From positions 1,942,487 to 2,006,486 of the forward strand of contig NC_060979.1 of NCBI RefSeq assembly GCF_910589235.1: DNA of 64,000 nucleotides, written 5' to 3'. This stretch comes from Vespa crabro. Its lineage: Eukaryota; Arthropoda; Insecta; Hymenoptera; Vespidae. Each line of letters opens with the position of its first letter. Within the stretch, counting starts at the first letter, position 1. The notes beneath the pieces were generated by a model. That model saw nothing but the letters and a program-made list of their open reading frames with translations, searched no databases and was not told where the DNA came from. Both the position numbers and the translations under genes were made by a program. Shown one piece after another: positions 12,701 to 24,478 of this stretch.

Positions 12701-13265
12701 TCCCAATCGGATTTGATACGATAAAGAATTTTCTTCATCTGAAATTATTACAGAGTTATGTTAAATTAATTATTACAACGTTAGAAACATATGTCATTTA
12801 GAGTAAAAGAAAAAAAAAATTAATAGGAAAAATTTGTTTTCACGTAGAACGGACAACTTTATAATTCAACAATAGATTGCAATAGCAAGATGCGAAGCAT
12901 AAAGTAGGTAAAGTCGTTTCCAGTAATTTGGTGATCAATATTAATTTTTTTTCAGAGACGATGAGAACATGAATCTAAGAGAAGAAAGGAAAAACAATAT
13001 TTATACTTATATAATTATAAGTCAAGTATTGAATCCATTTTCTGAATTATTCATTATATTCAAATATTGCATAAATGAATTGTACATAAATTAATTCAAC
13101 TAGGATTACCTGCTCGAATATTCCAAAAGCTAGCATGAAATTAATAAAACAAATATGAATTACGTTCTTAGATGACGTCTTATGGCATAATCCAATTAAA
13201 CGAAAAAATTGAAGATTTAGTGTGTAATACTTATTGTCGATATAATCTTCCTCCTTCGAAAGCAT
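9704..13265 (-). CDS. Odorant receptor A, 9-exon subfamily (intact, mariner in intron 4)
   Basis: Coding exons in transcription order: 13265-13110, 12974-12855, 12738-12621, 12535-12277, 10876-10751, 10649-10559, 10462-10326, 9956-9824, 9754-9704. This gives 1,191 bases and 396 residues with GT/AG splices throughout. The start is set at MLSKEEDY because paralogs G, H and I have in-frame stops just upstream of the same methionine. Family landmarks: the DWDELANKPE loop segment in exon 3, QHACALLTIV ending exon 4, and LSQQLIDHNFNVF in exon 7. The C-terminal pair is RTQKLLPFLIMNSMRQC (exon 8) and SFSFAAVLFNLQ (exon 9). The predicted role is a seven-helix odorant-gated channel subunit partnered with Orco. 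Intron 4 is about 1.4 kb here and about 0.1 kb in the paralogs, because of a 1.3-kb mariner. Exons 5-9 are the most diverged from B-F and lean towards G and I. Confidence 0.9.
10950..12245 (+). mobile_element. Degenerate mariner element in intron 4 of gene A
   Basis: The element is about 1.3 kb, flanked by TA (10948-10949 and 12246-12247). It has imperfect terminal inverted repeats: the left end reads TTCGGTTTGTTCGG and the right end, complemented, reads TTGGATCGTTCG. The flanking sequence continues the intron seen in the other receptors, so this is a clean insertion. Its transposase reads on the plus strand, antisense to the receptor. Length and TA target are typical of the mariner family. 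Inverted repeat mismatches and coding breaks show that it is old. Confidence 0.9.
11139..12166 (+). pseudogene. Mariner transposase, broken
   Basis: The reading starts at MESNKHHFRHILLF and ends near NGQYII, about 342 codons, the normal mariner transposase length. Landmarks in order: a first helix-turn-helix with CQNWFAKF and APRSGR, a second one around REIGERLNLSNSTVYDH, the linker WVPHVL, then DD34D catalytic segments TGDKKW, HQDNARPH and SPDLALSDYYLF. All three catalytic aspartates remain. It is broken by an extra A in the A-run near 11,692-11,700, an extra T in the T-run near 11,739-11,747, and an in-frame TAG at 12062-12064. It is therefore inactive. Similarity of the WVPH and YSPDL motifs suggests the mauritiana/mellifera side of the family, which I cannot confirm. 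Confidence 0.88.
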
Positions 13266-13564
13266 ATTGCCGTATGTTGCTGCTCTCCAACATTGCTTGT
13301 CTTCATCCCTACGCAAGCGTATCATTATTTACTATTCTAATCATCCCTTTTCCATTGAACACTTAATAATTCAGATCGATTCAACGACGAGAAATTTGCT
13401 TGAAATACATAATAGCATATTCCCGTAAAGTGATTTCGCAGTTCTTATGGCTTTTTTTTTTTAGCCGAACGATTCTATAGAATATAACATATGTTTTTCT
13501 TCCTAGCAATTATGTCATTTTCTTACCTCTTCTTTGCATTACAAAGTACTCTAACCCTTCTCCC

Positions 13565-13650
13565 GCAGGAGCATGCGCGTTGCGAATCCACCCCTTCGGA
13601 CCGCCTCATTCTCCCACAGTTCACTTCTGTCCCTCGACCTTGACAGATCT
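13565..13650 (-). promoter_or_regulatory. Proximal GC-rich element of gene A
   Basis: About 86 bp, 300 bases upstream of the start codon. Contains GGAGCATGCGCGTTGCGAAT and CCCTCGACCTTGACAG (plus-strand reading). The GCGCATGC core resembles the NRF-1/Ewg binding site. Role inferred from conservation and fixed spacing. Confidence 0.6.
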
Positions 13651-13996
13651 ATAGCTTCATTTATCGAAGTAAAGCTTAAGTACTTAACGCGTTAATGCCA
13701 TAGTGCATTTGCATGTTAACAAGTGGATAAGAAATGTTTATTAAGTGTTAATATCTATCTAAATTAGTCGTCGTTTCTACATAAATACTAATGTACAGGG
13801 TGAGTCATTTGAACCAGATTCATATTATTTTCTGTTAAATCGATAATATATTCAGGACAATAATTCCTATTAATTCAATTTTGAGAATTCTTTTGAAAAT
13901 GGAATTGATGTTAATATAAATAATCATATTTTTATTTGATATACTTTTTATAATAACAGCAATGTTTAATCTACATATTCGAAAAGTATTTTCTTA

Positions 13997-14028
<32 letters not shown>

Positions 14029-14813
14029 CATTATTATTATTATTATTGTAATTATTATTATAATTAATATTATTATCATTATTATTATCATTATTATTAT
14101 CATTAATATAATTGCTATTATTATGTTTCGTTTGAATTTTTCTATAATATGCTGCAATTATTTTTCTTTCAGTTTAGAATTATTCATTCGAAAATATTTT
14201 CTTCATTTAGAGGTCTCAGATATTCGTTATCTTTCAAAGAAAAAAACAAAGGAGAAAAACAAAAAGGAAAAATACTAATTAAATAAATCGAAAATGCGAC
14301 ATATTTTTTCTACAATTAAGGAATTAGTACTTATTATTACGAGTTAGTACTAAAGTAAAACGTAAACGTTATGTCCTTATCATTTGAACTTTAATAAGTG
14401 TGATAATTAATGATCGTTCAATGATAAAAAAGATTCGTTCGAATGTTCGTGCGAACAAATGTACACGGTGAGTTATTTATACCTTACAAGCATTACTTTT
14501 CATTTTATCGAGCAAATTTTCAATATAAATTCCAATAATTCTTATAATTTCAATAATCTTATTTTAGAATAGCTGTAACATAAGAGATCAGAATTTATTT
14601 CTTATCAAGAATTTTTCAAATATTATTTTGAAAGGATACATCTAATTACAATTATTACCATTATTTTTTTTTTTTAATTTTTACGAGCATCCTTCCCATT
14701 TTATCCAAAGACCACTAAAACACCTGCATCTCTTCGCTGATAATACATCACTCTCTTAACCTCGTCATCCTCTGTATTTATTAGAATTGTATGTGATTTT
14801 ATTCTTTTTATTG

Positions 14814-14933
14814 CAAGGTCATGCGCATCACGGACACAACCCTATTCTTCGTCTCTTTCCACCTCAGTTTACCTTCGTCTCTCGAATATGAAGGACGTGG
14901 CATGGAACATCGACGAATTGTATCCATGTAAAG
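14814..14933. promoter_or_regulatory. Distal GC-rich element, A-B spacer
   Basis: Diverged relative of the proximal element (GGTCATGCGCATCACGGACA, then CACCTCAGTTTACCTTCGTC). On the plus strand it looks like an exon: TTATTGCAAG before it and AAAGTAAGTAATTTC at its end. A short frame MKDVAWNIDELYPCK runs to that donor. It could be a relic promoter, an enhancer or an antisense non-coding exon. Confidence 0.4.
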
Positions 14934-16008
14934 TAAGTAATTTCGATCAATGTTAATAAACTGTATCAAATTTATTTATTCCATTTTCTATCATATAAAG
15001 GATGCAAGCGTAATTTTTTCAATTTTATGTTTGACAAATATTCCTAAAATAATTAAATTATTTTAAGGGGCACAGATATGTACCCCATTATGATAATTTG
15101 AAAGAATTTTTTCTTTTTCAAATACATTTCTTTTCTTTTCTATTCTCTTCATTTCATTTTATTTATCTATTTTTTGTTTAACGAGACTTCAAGTACATCG
15201 GTATCATTTTTTGTTTTTTTTTTTTCTTTTATTTTCATGAAAGATTTCCAGATATATTTTTTTTCGTGTTTTATTCCGTATAATTAGATATTAAAAATAC
15301 CACGAAAAATAATTGCAAAATTTGAAAAAATTATTGTAATAATTTTAGAGCAACTATAAGGAAAAATCATATTATTTTATTTGTTTCTTTTTGATAGCAA
15401 TTAGAAAAAGATGTTCGACGAAAATATTGGATTACAAATTTATCATCAGATATATATTTTTTTCAACTGTATCTATATACATCTATATATAAAATATTTT
15501 GCATTTTAACAAATACTGAAATAAAAGAAATAATGATTTAATATAAATACACGTTTGTACAATTTTTCGTATCGTTCGAACTAATCTACCGAGTGAGTAA
15601 TATCAAATTGTAATTTGAAATTGTTATTTATTAATTTTATGAAACATACGTTGTTTGATGCACAATAGAATAAACAGAAAATTATTCTATAACTGACATA
15701 TTTATACGTATTATTACTTATTTGTAATACTATACATAAATCTATCAAGAGAATATTTAATTATCAAAAAATGAACGTTATCATAAAAGAATTATATAAA
15801 AATTACTTAATCTAACAGATATTAAATAGACAGAAAGAAGTACAATATTTCCTAACAAAGCATTCAAAAATTGTGTTTATTTCTATAAGAAATATTTGAT
15901 AAAAGAAGAAAAAAAAGGAAGCAGAAAAAGGATAAGACAACTAATAATGATCCAATTTAATAATATGCATAAATACTAACTATTGTACTATGTTTTGCAC
16001 TATCAAAA

Positions 16009-18157
16009 TTATTGTAAGCTATACAATACCATAGCAAAAGAAAATGACTTACGCATGATCTAGTAAAAAAGATTACGATTAGTATATTGCTTTTAATTGT
16101 TATATAGCGGTTATATATAATAAGAAAATATTTTACCGTAGCAAAAAGGTCATTGGATACAACAATAGCACCCCTCACCGATAAATTGCATGGCCTCATG
16201 CTTCTCATTATCAAAAAGAGTAACAAATTTTGCGTCTTCAAAGATAACGAATAAAATGGAATTTGACAGCTGTAAAAAATTAATATCGCTTATATAACAC
16301 ATGTTTATATATTCGGTTAATAGAAAATAATTTCTGATTAGTTGTTAAGTTCGTGCGATTTCGACAAATATGATAAAGCTCAAATTATTTGAGCTTTCAT
16401 TTACATTCTGTAATATTTATTTAATTATATATACATATATGTATTCAATATGAAGTGGAAACCGCATGAAATTATTCAATCACCTTTGGTCAATTGAAAC
16501 ACATACAATACTGTGAATACGTTGACGTTGTTATTTATTAATTTTTGTGCCAGATAAACGTAAGCATATATTTGAGAAAAAGATGCAAGAACATATGAGA
16601 ACCTTGTTATTCCATCGGTCATATTAAGAGATAAAGAAATTATCTGAAATAACTAAAAACAAATTTCACGGCTTTTTTCGATAAGAGTTGTATATTTCAA
16701 AATTAAAAATCTTTTTTTTTGTACAAAAATATAATTACATAATATATTTACGTAAAAATAATCTACCAAAATGAATATAATTCCAAAGAATTCTTCGAGC
16801 AATTGTATTGCTTCGTAAAAGGATTTCAATAAATCAATAAATCTTGAATGATATTAAAAAGAGATATAATATAATATTAGTATTTGGCATGTTGTAAAAT
16901 CTATAAATAATGAACACGTCCTTCTCATAAAATAGGATACAAACTCGATCGCCTTATTATAGAATTTTATGATATGGATTATCTTCGCTCTCTCTTCGAT
17001 TAATTCACAATTATTATTCGAATAATAGAAATTTTGTTGATTCTTTACAAATCCTTCAATTGCTCTCCATCTAAAATAAATAAATTATAAACTCCAAAAA
17101 ACAGTAATAGTGAGAAATAATTTTTCTTGTGCAGTATGCGTATATCGTTGCAAATTGATTTACTTACTGAACGATGGTAAGAAGTGCACAAGCATGCTGG
17201 ATAACCAATATAAACATGGAATAGTTAGCAATCCCTACCGTGCCCGCGATTAATATAATTACATATTCGACTGTAAGCCCAATGTAGTAACACATTTGAT
17301 TTTTCATGAAATAGTCAGTACGAAGCGGTAATATTAATTCTGTTTCATTTATAACACCAAATACGTATCGAAATACACTTAACAATGATGGAAATATCAA
17401 AAATAAAATGTAAAGATAAAAAAGGACTGTCAGGGAAAAAGCAAAAATGAAAATTAATTAATAAATTTGTATAACCCATTCTGGTATAACGGATATCTTT
17501 TATTGACTTACTTGCGATTGTTAATGTACAAAGTCTACTTATTTCAGCATATTTCTTCAGTATGACTAGTTCTGGTTTGCTTGCTAGATCATCCCAATCG
17601 GACTTGATACGATAAAGAATTTTCTTCATCTGAAATTATTACAGAATTAGGTTAAATTAATTTACTATAGTGACCGCAACATATGTCATTTAGAGTAAAA
17701 GAAAAAAAAAAATAATAGGAAAAATTTGTTTTCTTGTTGAACGGACAACTCTATCATTGAACAATAGATTGCAATAGCAAGATGCGAAGCATAATGTAGG
17801 CAAGGTCGTTTCCAGTAATTTGGCGATCAATATTAATTTTTTTTCAGAGACGATGAGAACATGAATCTAAGAGAAGAAAGGAAAAACAATATTTATACTT
17901 ATATAATTATAAGTCAAGTATTGAATCCATTCTATGAATTATTCATTATATTCAAAAATTCCATAAATGAATTGTACATAAATTAATTCAACTATGATTA
18001 CCTGCTCGAATATTCCAAAAGCTAGCATGAAATTAATAAAACAAATATGAATTAGGTTCTTAGATGACGTCTTTTGGCATAATCCAATTAAACGAAAAAA
18101 TCGACGATTCATAGTGTAATACTCATTGTCGAAGTAATCTTCCTCCTTCGAAACCAT
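16009..18157 (-). CDS. Odorant receptor B, 9-exon subfamily (intact)
   Basis: Exons: 18157-18002, 17866-17747, 17629-17512, 17426-17168, 17070-16945, 16842-16752, 16643-16507, 16269-16137, 16059-16009; 396 residues. Intron phases are 0, 0, 1, 2, 2, 0, 2, 0. Exon 1 reads MVSKEEDYFDNEYYTMNRRF. An in-frame ATG 21 codons upstream exists, but the MVSK start matches the paralogs. Exon 2 carries SEKKLILIAKLLETTLPTL (second membrane segment). Exon 4 ends SMFILVIQHACALLTIV. Exon 7 has LAQKLINNNVNVF, where the usual histidine of the INHN motif is asparagine. Exons 8 and 9 give KTQNLLLFLIMRSMRPC and IMRKSFSFAMVLYSLQ, identical in gene C because both lie in a shared 2.9-kb block. Confidence 0.9.
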
Positions 18158-18454
18158 ATTGTCATCTGTTGTTGCAATCCAACATCGATTGTCTTCATCC
18201 CTACGCAAGCGTATCATCATTTACTATTCTATTAATCCCTTTTCCAGTGTACACTTAATAATTCAAATCGATTCAACGGCGAGAAATTTGCTTGAAATAA
18301 AAAATAGCATATTCCCGTAAAGTGATTTCGCAGATCTTATGGCTTTTTTTTTAGCCGTTCGATACTATACAATTTAACATATGTTTTTCTTCCTAGCAAT
18401 TATGTCATTTCCTTACCCCTTTTTTGCATTGTAAATTACTTCAACCCTTCTCCC

Positions 18455-18540
18455 GCAGGAGCATGCGCGTTGCGAATCCACCCCTTCGGACCGCCTCATT
18501 CTCCCACAGTTCACTTCTGTCCCTCGACCTTGACAGATCT
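18455..18540 (-). promoter_or_regulatory. Proximal GC-rich element of gene B
   Basis: 298 bases upstream of the start codon; identical to the gene A element in the part read. Confidence 0.6.
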
Positions 18541-18883
18541 ATAGCTTCATTCATCGAAGTAAAGCTTAAGTACTTAACGCGTTAATGCCATAGTGCATTT
18601 GCATGTTAACAGGTGGATAAGAAATGTTTATTAAGTGTTAATATCTATCTAAATTAGTTGTCGTTTGTACATAAATACTAATGTACAGGGTGAGTCATTT
18701 GAACCAGATTCATATTACTTTCTGTTAAATCGATAATATATTCAGGACAATAATTCCTATTAATTCAATTTTGAGAATTCTTTTGAAAATAGAATTGAGG
18801 TTAATATAAATAATCATATTTTTATTTGATATACTTTTTATAATAACAGCAATGTTTAATCTACATATTCGAAAAGTATTTTC

Positions 18884-18934
<51 letters not shown>

Positions 18935-19700
18935 GTAATTATTATTATAATTAATATTATTATCATTATTATTATCATTATTATTATCATTAATATAATT
19001 GCTATTATTATGTTTCGTTTGAATTTTTCTATAATATGCTGCAATTATTTTTCTTTCAGTTTAGAATTATTCATTCGAAAATATTTGCTTCATTTAGAGG
19101 TCTCAGATATTCGTTATCTTTCAAAGAAAAAAACAAAGGAGAAAAACAAAAAGGAAAAATACTAATTAAATAAATCGAAAATGCGACATATTTTTTCTAC
19201 AATTAAGGAATTAGTACTTATTATTACGAGTTAGTACTAAAGTAAAACGTAAACGTTATGTCCTTATCATTTGAACTTTAATAAGTGTGATAATTAATGA
19301 TCGTTCAATGATAAAAAAGATTCGTTCGAATGTTCGTGCGAACAAATGTACACGGTGAGTTATTTATACCTTACAAGCATTACTTTTCATTTTATCGAGC
19401 AAATTTTCAATATAAATTCAAATAATTCTTATAATTTCAATAATCTTATTTTAGAATAGCTGTAACATAAGAGATCAGAATTTATTTCTTATCAAGAATT
19501 TTTCAAATATTATTTTGAAAGGATACATCTAATTACAATTATTACCATTATTTTTTTTTTTTAATTTTTACGAGCATCCTTCCCATTTTATCCAAAGACC
19601 TCTAAAACACCTGCATCTCTTCGCTGAATATACATCACTCTCTTAACCTCGTCATCCTCTGTATTTATTAGAATTGTATGTGATTTTATTCTTTTTATTG

Positions 19701-19820
19701 CAAGGTCATGCGCATCACGGACACAACCCTATTCTTCGTCTCTTTCCACCTCAGTTTACCTTCGTCTCTCGAATATGAAGGACGTGGCATGGAACATCGA
19801 CGAATTGTATCCATGTAAAG
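19701..19820. promoter_or_regulatory. Distal GC-rich element, B-C spacer
   Basis: Copy of the element at 14814-14933, including the plus-strand acceptor-like and donor-like flanks. Confidence 0.4.
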
Positions 19821-20895
19821 TAAGTAATTTCGATCAATGTTAATAAACTGTATCAAATTTATTTATTCCATTTTCTATCATATAAAGGATGCAAGCGTAA
19901 TTTTTTCAATTTTATGTTTGACAAATATTCCTAAAATAATTAAATTATTTTAAGGGGCACAGATATGTACCCCATTATGATAATTTGAAAGAATTTTTTC
20001 TTTTTCAAATACATTTCTTTTCTTTTCTATTCTCTTCATTTCATTTTATTTATCTATTTTTTGTTTAACGAGACTTCAAGTACATCGGTATCATTTTTTG
20101 TTTTTTTTTTTTCTTTTATTTTCATGAAAGATTTCCAGATATATTTTTTTTCGTGTTTTATTCCGTATAATTAGATATTAAAAATACCACGAAAAATAAT
20201 TGCAAAATTTGAAAAAATTATTGTAATAATTTTAGAGCAACTATAAGGAAAAATCATATTATTTTATTTGTTTCTTTTTGATAGCAATTAGAAAAAGATG
20301 TTCGACGAAAATATTGGATTACAAATTTATCATCAGATATATATTTTTTTCAACTGTATCTATATACATCTATATATAAAATATTTTGCATTTTAACAAA
20401 TACTGAAATAAAAGAAATAATGATTTAATATAAATACACGTTTGTACAATTTTTCGTATCGTTCGAACTAATCTACCGAGTGAGTAATATCAAATTGTAA
20501 TTTGAAATTGTTATTTATTAATTTTATGAAACATACGTTGTTTGATGCACAATAGAATAAACAGAAAATTATTCTATAACTGACATATTTATACGTATTA
20601 TTACTTATTTGTAATACTATACATAAATCTATCAAGAGAATATTTAATTATCAAAAAATGAACGTTATCATAAAAGAATTATATAAAAATTACTTAATCT
20701 AACAGATATTAAATAGACAGAAAGAAGTACAATATTTCCTAACAAAGCATTCAAAAATTGTGTTTATTTCTATAAGAAATATTTGATAAAAGAAGAAAAA
20801 AAAGGAAGCAGAAAAAGGATAAGACAACTAATAATGATCCAATTTAATAATATGCATAAATACTAACTATTGTACTATGTTTTGCACTATCAAAA

Positions 20896-23042
20896 TTATT
20901 GTAAGCTATACAATACCATAGCAAAAGAAAATGACTTACGCATGATCTAGTAAAAAAGATTACGATTAGTATATTGCTTTTAATTGTTATATAGCGGTTA
21001 TATATAATAAGAAAATATTTTACCGTAGCAAAAAGGTCATTGGATACAACAATAGCACCCCTCACCGATAAATTGCATGGCCTCATGCTTCTCATTATCA
21101 AAAAGAGTAACAAATTTTGCGTCTTCAAAGATAACGAATAAAATGGAATTTGACAGCTGTAAAAAATTAATATCGCTTATATAACACATGTTTATATATT
21201 CGGTTAATAGAAAATAATTTCTGATTAGTTGTTAAGTTCGTGCGATTTCGACAAATATGATAAAGCTCAAATTATTTGAGCTTTCATTTACATTCTGTAA
21301 TATTTATTTAATTATATATACATATATGTATTCAATATGAAGTGGAAACCGCATGAAATTATTCAATCACCTTTGGCCAATAGAAACACATACAATATTG
21401 TAAATACGTTGACGTTGTGATTTATTAAATTTTGTGCCAGATAAAAGTAAACATATATTAGAAAAAGAGATCCAAGAACATATGAGAACTTTGTTAATCC
21501 TTCGGTCATATTAAGAGTTAAAGAAATTATCTGAAATAACTAAAAACAAATTTCACGGCTTTTTTCGATAAGAGTTGTATATTTCAAAATTAAAAATCTT
21601 TTTTTTGTACATAAATATAATTACATAAAATATTTACGTAAAAATAATCTACCAAAATAAATATAAATCCAAAGAATTCTTCGAGCAAATGAATTGCTTC
21701 GTAAAACGATTTCAATAAATCAATAAATCTTGAATGATATCAAAAAGAGAAATAATATAATATTAGTATTTGGCAAGTTGTAAACTCTATAAATAATGAA
21801 CACGTCCGACTCATAGAATAAGATACAAACTCGATCGCTTTATTATAGAATTTTATGATATAGATTATCTTCTCCCTTTCTTCGATTAATTCACTTTTAT
21901 TACTCGTATAATAGAAATTTTGTTGATTTGTTACAAATCTTTCAATTGCTCTCCATCTAAAATAAATAAATAATAATCTCCAAAATACAGTAATAGCGAA
22001 TATAAGTTTTCTTGTGCAGTATGCGTATATCGTTGCAATTGATTTACTTACTGGACGATGGTAAGAAGTGCACAAGCATGCTGGATAACTACTATAAACA
22101 TGGAATAGTTAGCAATTCCTACCGTGCCAGCGATTAATATAATTAGATATTCGATTGTAAGCCCAATGTAGTAATACATTTGGTTTTTCATGAAACAATC
22201 AACAGGAACAGGTAATATTAATTCCGTTTCATTTGTAATACTAAAAACGTATCGTGATGCACTTAACAATGATGGAGATATCAAAAATACAACATAAAGA
22301 TAAAAAAAGACTGTAAGGGAAAAAGCACAAATGAAAATTAATTAATAAATTTTTATAACCCATTCTGGTATACCGGATATGTTGTATTCATTTACTTGCG
22401 ATTGTCAATGTACAAAGTCTACTAATTTCAGCATATTTCTTCAGTATCACTAGTTCTGGTTTGTTTGCTAGTTCATCCCAATCGGACTTGATACGATAAA
22501 GAATTTTCTTCATCTGAAATTATTACAGAGTTATGTTAAATTAATTATTACAACGTTAGAAACATATGTCATTTAGAGTAAAAGAAATAAAAAAAATAAT
22601 AGGAAAAATTTGTTTTCACGTAGAACGGACAACTTTATAATTCAACAATAGATTGCAATAGCAAGATGCGAAGCATAAAGTAGGTAAAGTCGTTTCCAGT
22701 AATTTGGCGATCGATATAAATTGTTTTTCAGAAATGAAGAAAAAAAGAATCTAAAAGAAGAAATGAAAAATAATATTTATACTTGTATAATTATATGTCG
22801 AAGTATTGAATTCATTCTCTGAATTATTCATTATATTCAAAAATTGCATAAATGAATTGTACATAAATTAATTCAATTAGGATTACCTGTTCGAATATTC
22901 CAAAAGCTAGCATCAAATTAATAAAACAAATATGAATTATGTTCTTAGATGACGTCTTTTGGCATAATCCAATTAAACGAAAAAATTGAAGATTTAGTGT
23001 GTAATATTTATTGTCGATATAATCTTCCTCCTTCGAAACCAT
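20896..23042 (-). CDS. Odorant receptor C, 9-exon subfamily (intact)
   Basis: Exons: 23042-22887, 22750-22631, 22513-22396, 22310-22052, 21956-21831, 21728-21638, 21530-21394, 21156-21024, 20946-20896; 396 residues. The product is a mosaic. Exon 4 (SPSLLSASRYVFSITNETEL) is closest to gene A, whereas exons 8-9 are identical to gene B. Exon 2 reads LFFFISEKQFISIAKLLETT. Exon 7 keeps LAQNLINHNVNVF, and exon 6 keeps FIDLLKSFYEAIHLLEEF. The donor of intron 3 is GTAAAT rather than GTAAGT. All splices and phases are intact. Confidence 0.9.
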
Positions 23043-23338
23043 ATTGTCATCTGTTGTTGCAGTCCAACATCGATTGTCTTCATCCCTACGCAAGCGTATC
23101 ATCATTTACTATTCTATTATTCCCTTTTCCAGTGAACACTTAATAATTCAAATCGATTCAACGGCGAGAAATTTGCTTGAAATAAAATATAACATATTCC
23201 CTAAAGTGATTTCGCAGATCTTATGGCTTTTTTTTTAGCCGTTCGATACTATACAATTTAACATATGTTTTTCTTCCTAGCAATTATGTCATTTTCTTAC
23301 CTTTTCTTTGCATTATAAAGTATTGTAACCCTTCTCCC

Positions 23339-23424
23339 GCAGGAGCATGCGCGTTGCGAATCCACCCCTTCGGACCGCCTCATTCTCCCACAGTTCACTT
23401 CTGTCCCTCGACCTTGACAGACCT
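23339..23424 (-). promoter_or_regulatory. Proximal GC-rich element of gene C
   Basis: 297 bases upstream of the start codon; core GGAGCATGCGCGTTGCG retained. Confidence 0.6.
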
Positions 23425-23767
23425 ATAGCTTCCTTCATCGATTTAAAGCTTAAGTATTTAACGCGTTAATGCCATAGTGCACTTGCATGTTAACAAGTTG
23501 ATAAGAAATGTTTATTAAGTGTTAATATCTATCTAAATTAGTCGTCGTTTGTACATAAATACTAATGTACAGGGTGAGTCATTTGAACCAGATTCATATT
23601 ATTTTCTGTTAAATCGATAATATATTCAGAACTATAATTGCTATTGATTCAATTTTGAGAATTTTTTTGAAAATAGAATTCATGTTAATATAAATAATCA
23701 TATTTTTATTTTATATATTTTTTATAATAACAGCAAGGTTAAATCTAGATATTCGGAAAGTATTTTC

Positions 23768-23866
<99 letters not shown>

Positions 23867-24478
23867 ACAATTGTTATTATTATGCTCTGTTTGATTTCTT
23901 CTATAATTTGCTGCAATCATTATTCTTTCGGTTTAAAGAGAAAAGAAAGATACTAATTACATAGACATATTCTTCCTACAATTAAAGAGTCAGTACTTAT
24001 TATTACGAGTTAGTACTTAAGTAAAACGTAAACGTTATGTCTTTATCATTTGAACTTTAATAAGTGTGATAATTAATTATCGTTCAATGATAAAAAAGAT
24101 CCGTTCGAATGTTCGTGCGAACAAATGTACACGGTGAGTTATTTATACCTTACAAGCATTACTTTTTATTTTATCGAGCAAATTTTCAATATAAATTCAA
24201 ATAATTCTTATAATTTCAATAATCTTATTTTAGTATAGCTGTAACATAAGAGATCAGAATTTATTTCTTATCAAGAATTTTTCAAATATTATTTTGAAAG
24301 TATACATCTAATTACAATTATTACCATTATTTTCTTTTTTAATTTTTACGAGCATCCTTCCCATTTTATCCAAAGACCTCTAAAACACCTGCATCTCTTC
24401 GCTGATAATACATCACTTTGTTAACCTCGTCATCCTCTGTATTTATTAGAATTGTATATGATTTTATTCTTTTTATTG

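Larger units (their letters stand above)
13266..16008. other. Spacer A-B, long type
   Basis: In order from gene A outward: the proximal GC element (13565-13650), a GTACAGGGTGAGTCA module (13793-13807), an ATT microsatellite (about 13999-14106), a second module (14455-14475), the distal GC element (14814-14933) and a third degraded module (about 15581-15600). The rest is AT-rich sequence leading to the 3' end of gene B. From about 13,550 on it is nearly identical to the B-C spacer. Confidence 0.8.
13550..16487. repeat. 2.9-kb segment nearly identical to 18440-21374 (copy 1)
   Basis: It runs from the proximal GC element of gene A to just before exon 7 of gene B and includes exons 9 and 8 of gene B. 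Only scattered single-base differences and one ATT unit separate it from copy 2 (offset 4,890 then 4,887). Sequence on both sides is clearly more diverged. Confidence 0.9.
18158..20895. other. Spacer B-C, long type
   Basis: Near-copy of the A-B spacer: proximal GC element (18455-18540), GTACAGGGTGAGTCA module (18683-18697), ATT microsatellite (about 18889-18993), second module (about 19342-19362), distal GC element (19701-19820), third module (about 20468-20487). No gene on the plus strand. Confidence 0.8.
18440..21374. repeat. 2.9-kb segment nearly identical to 13550-16487 (copy 2)
   Basis: Covers the B upstream element to just before exon 7 of gene C, including exons 9 and 8 of gene C. Homology-tract ends fall inside otherwise diverged paralogous sequence, as in recent gene conversion or unequal exchange. 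Confidence 0.9.
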
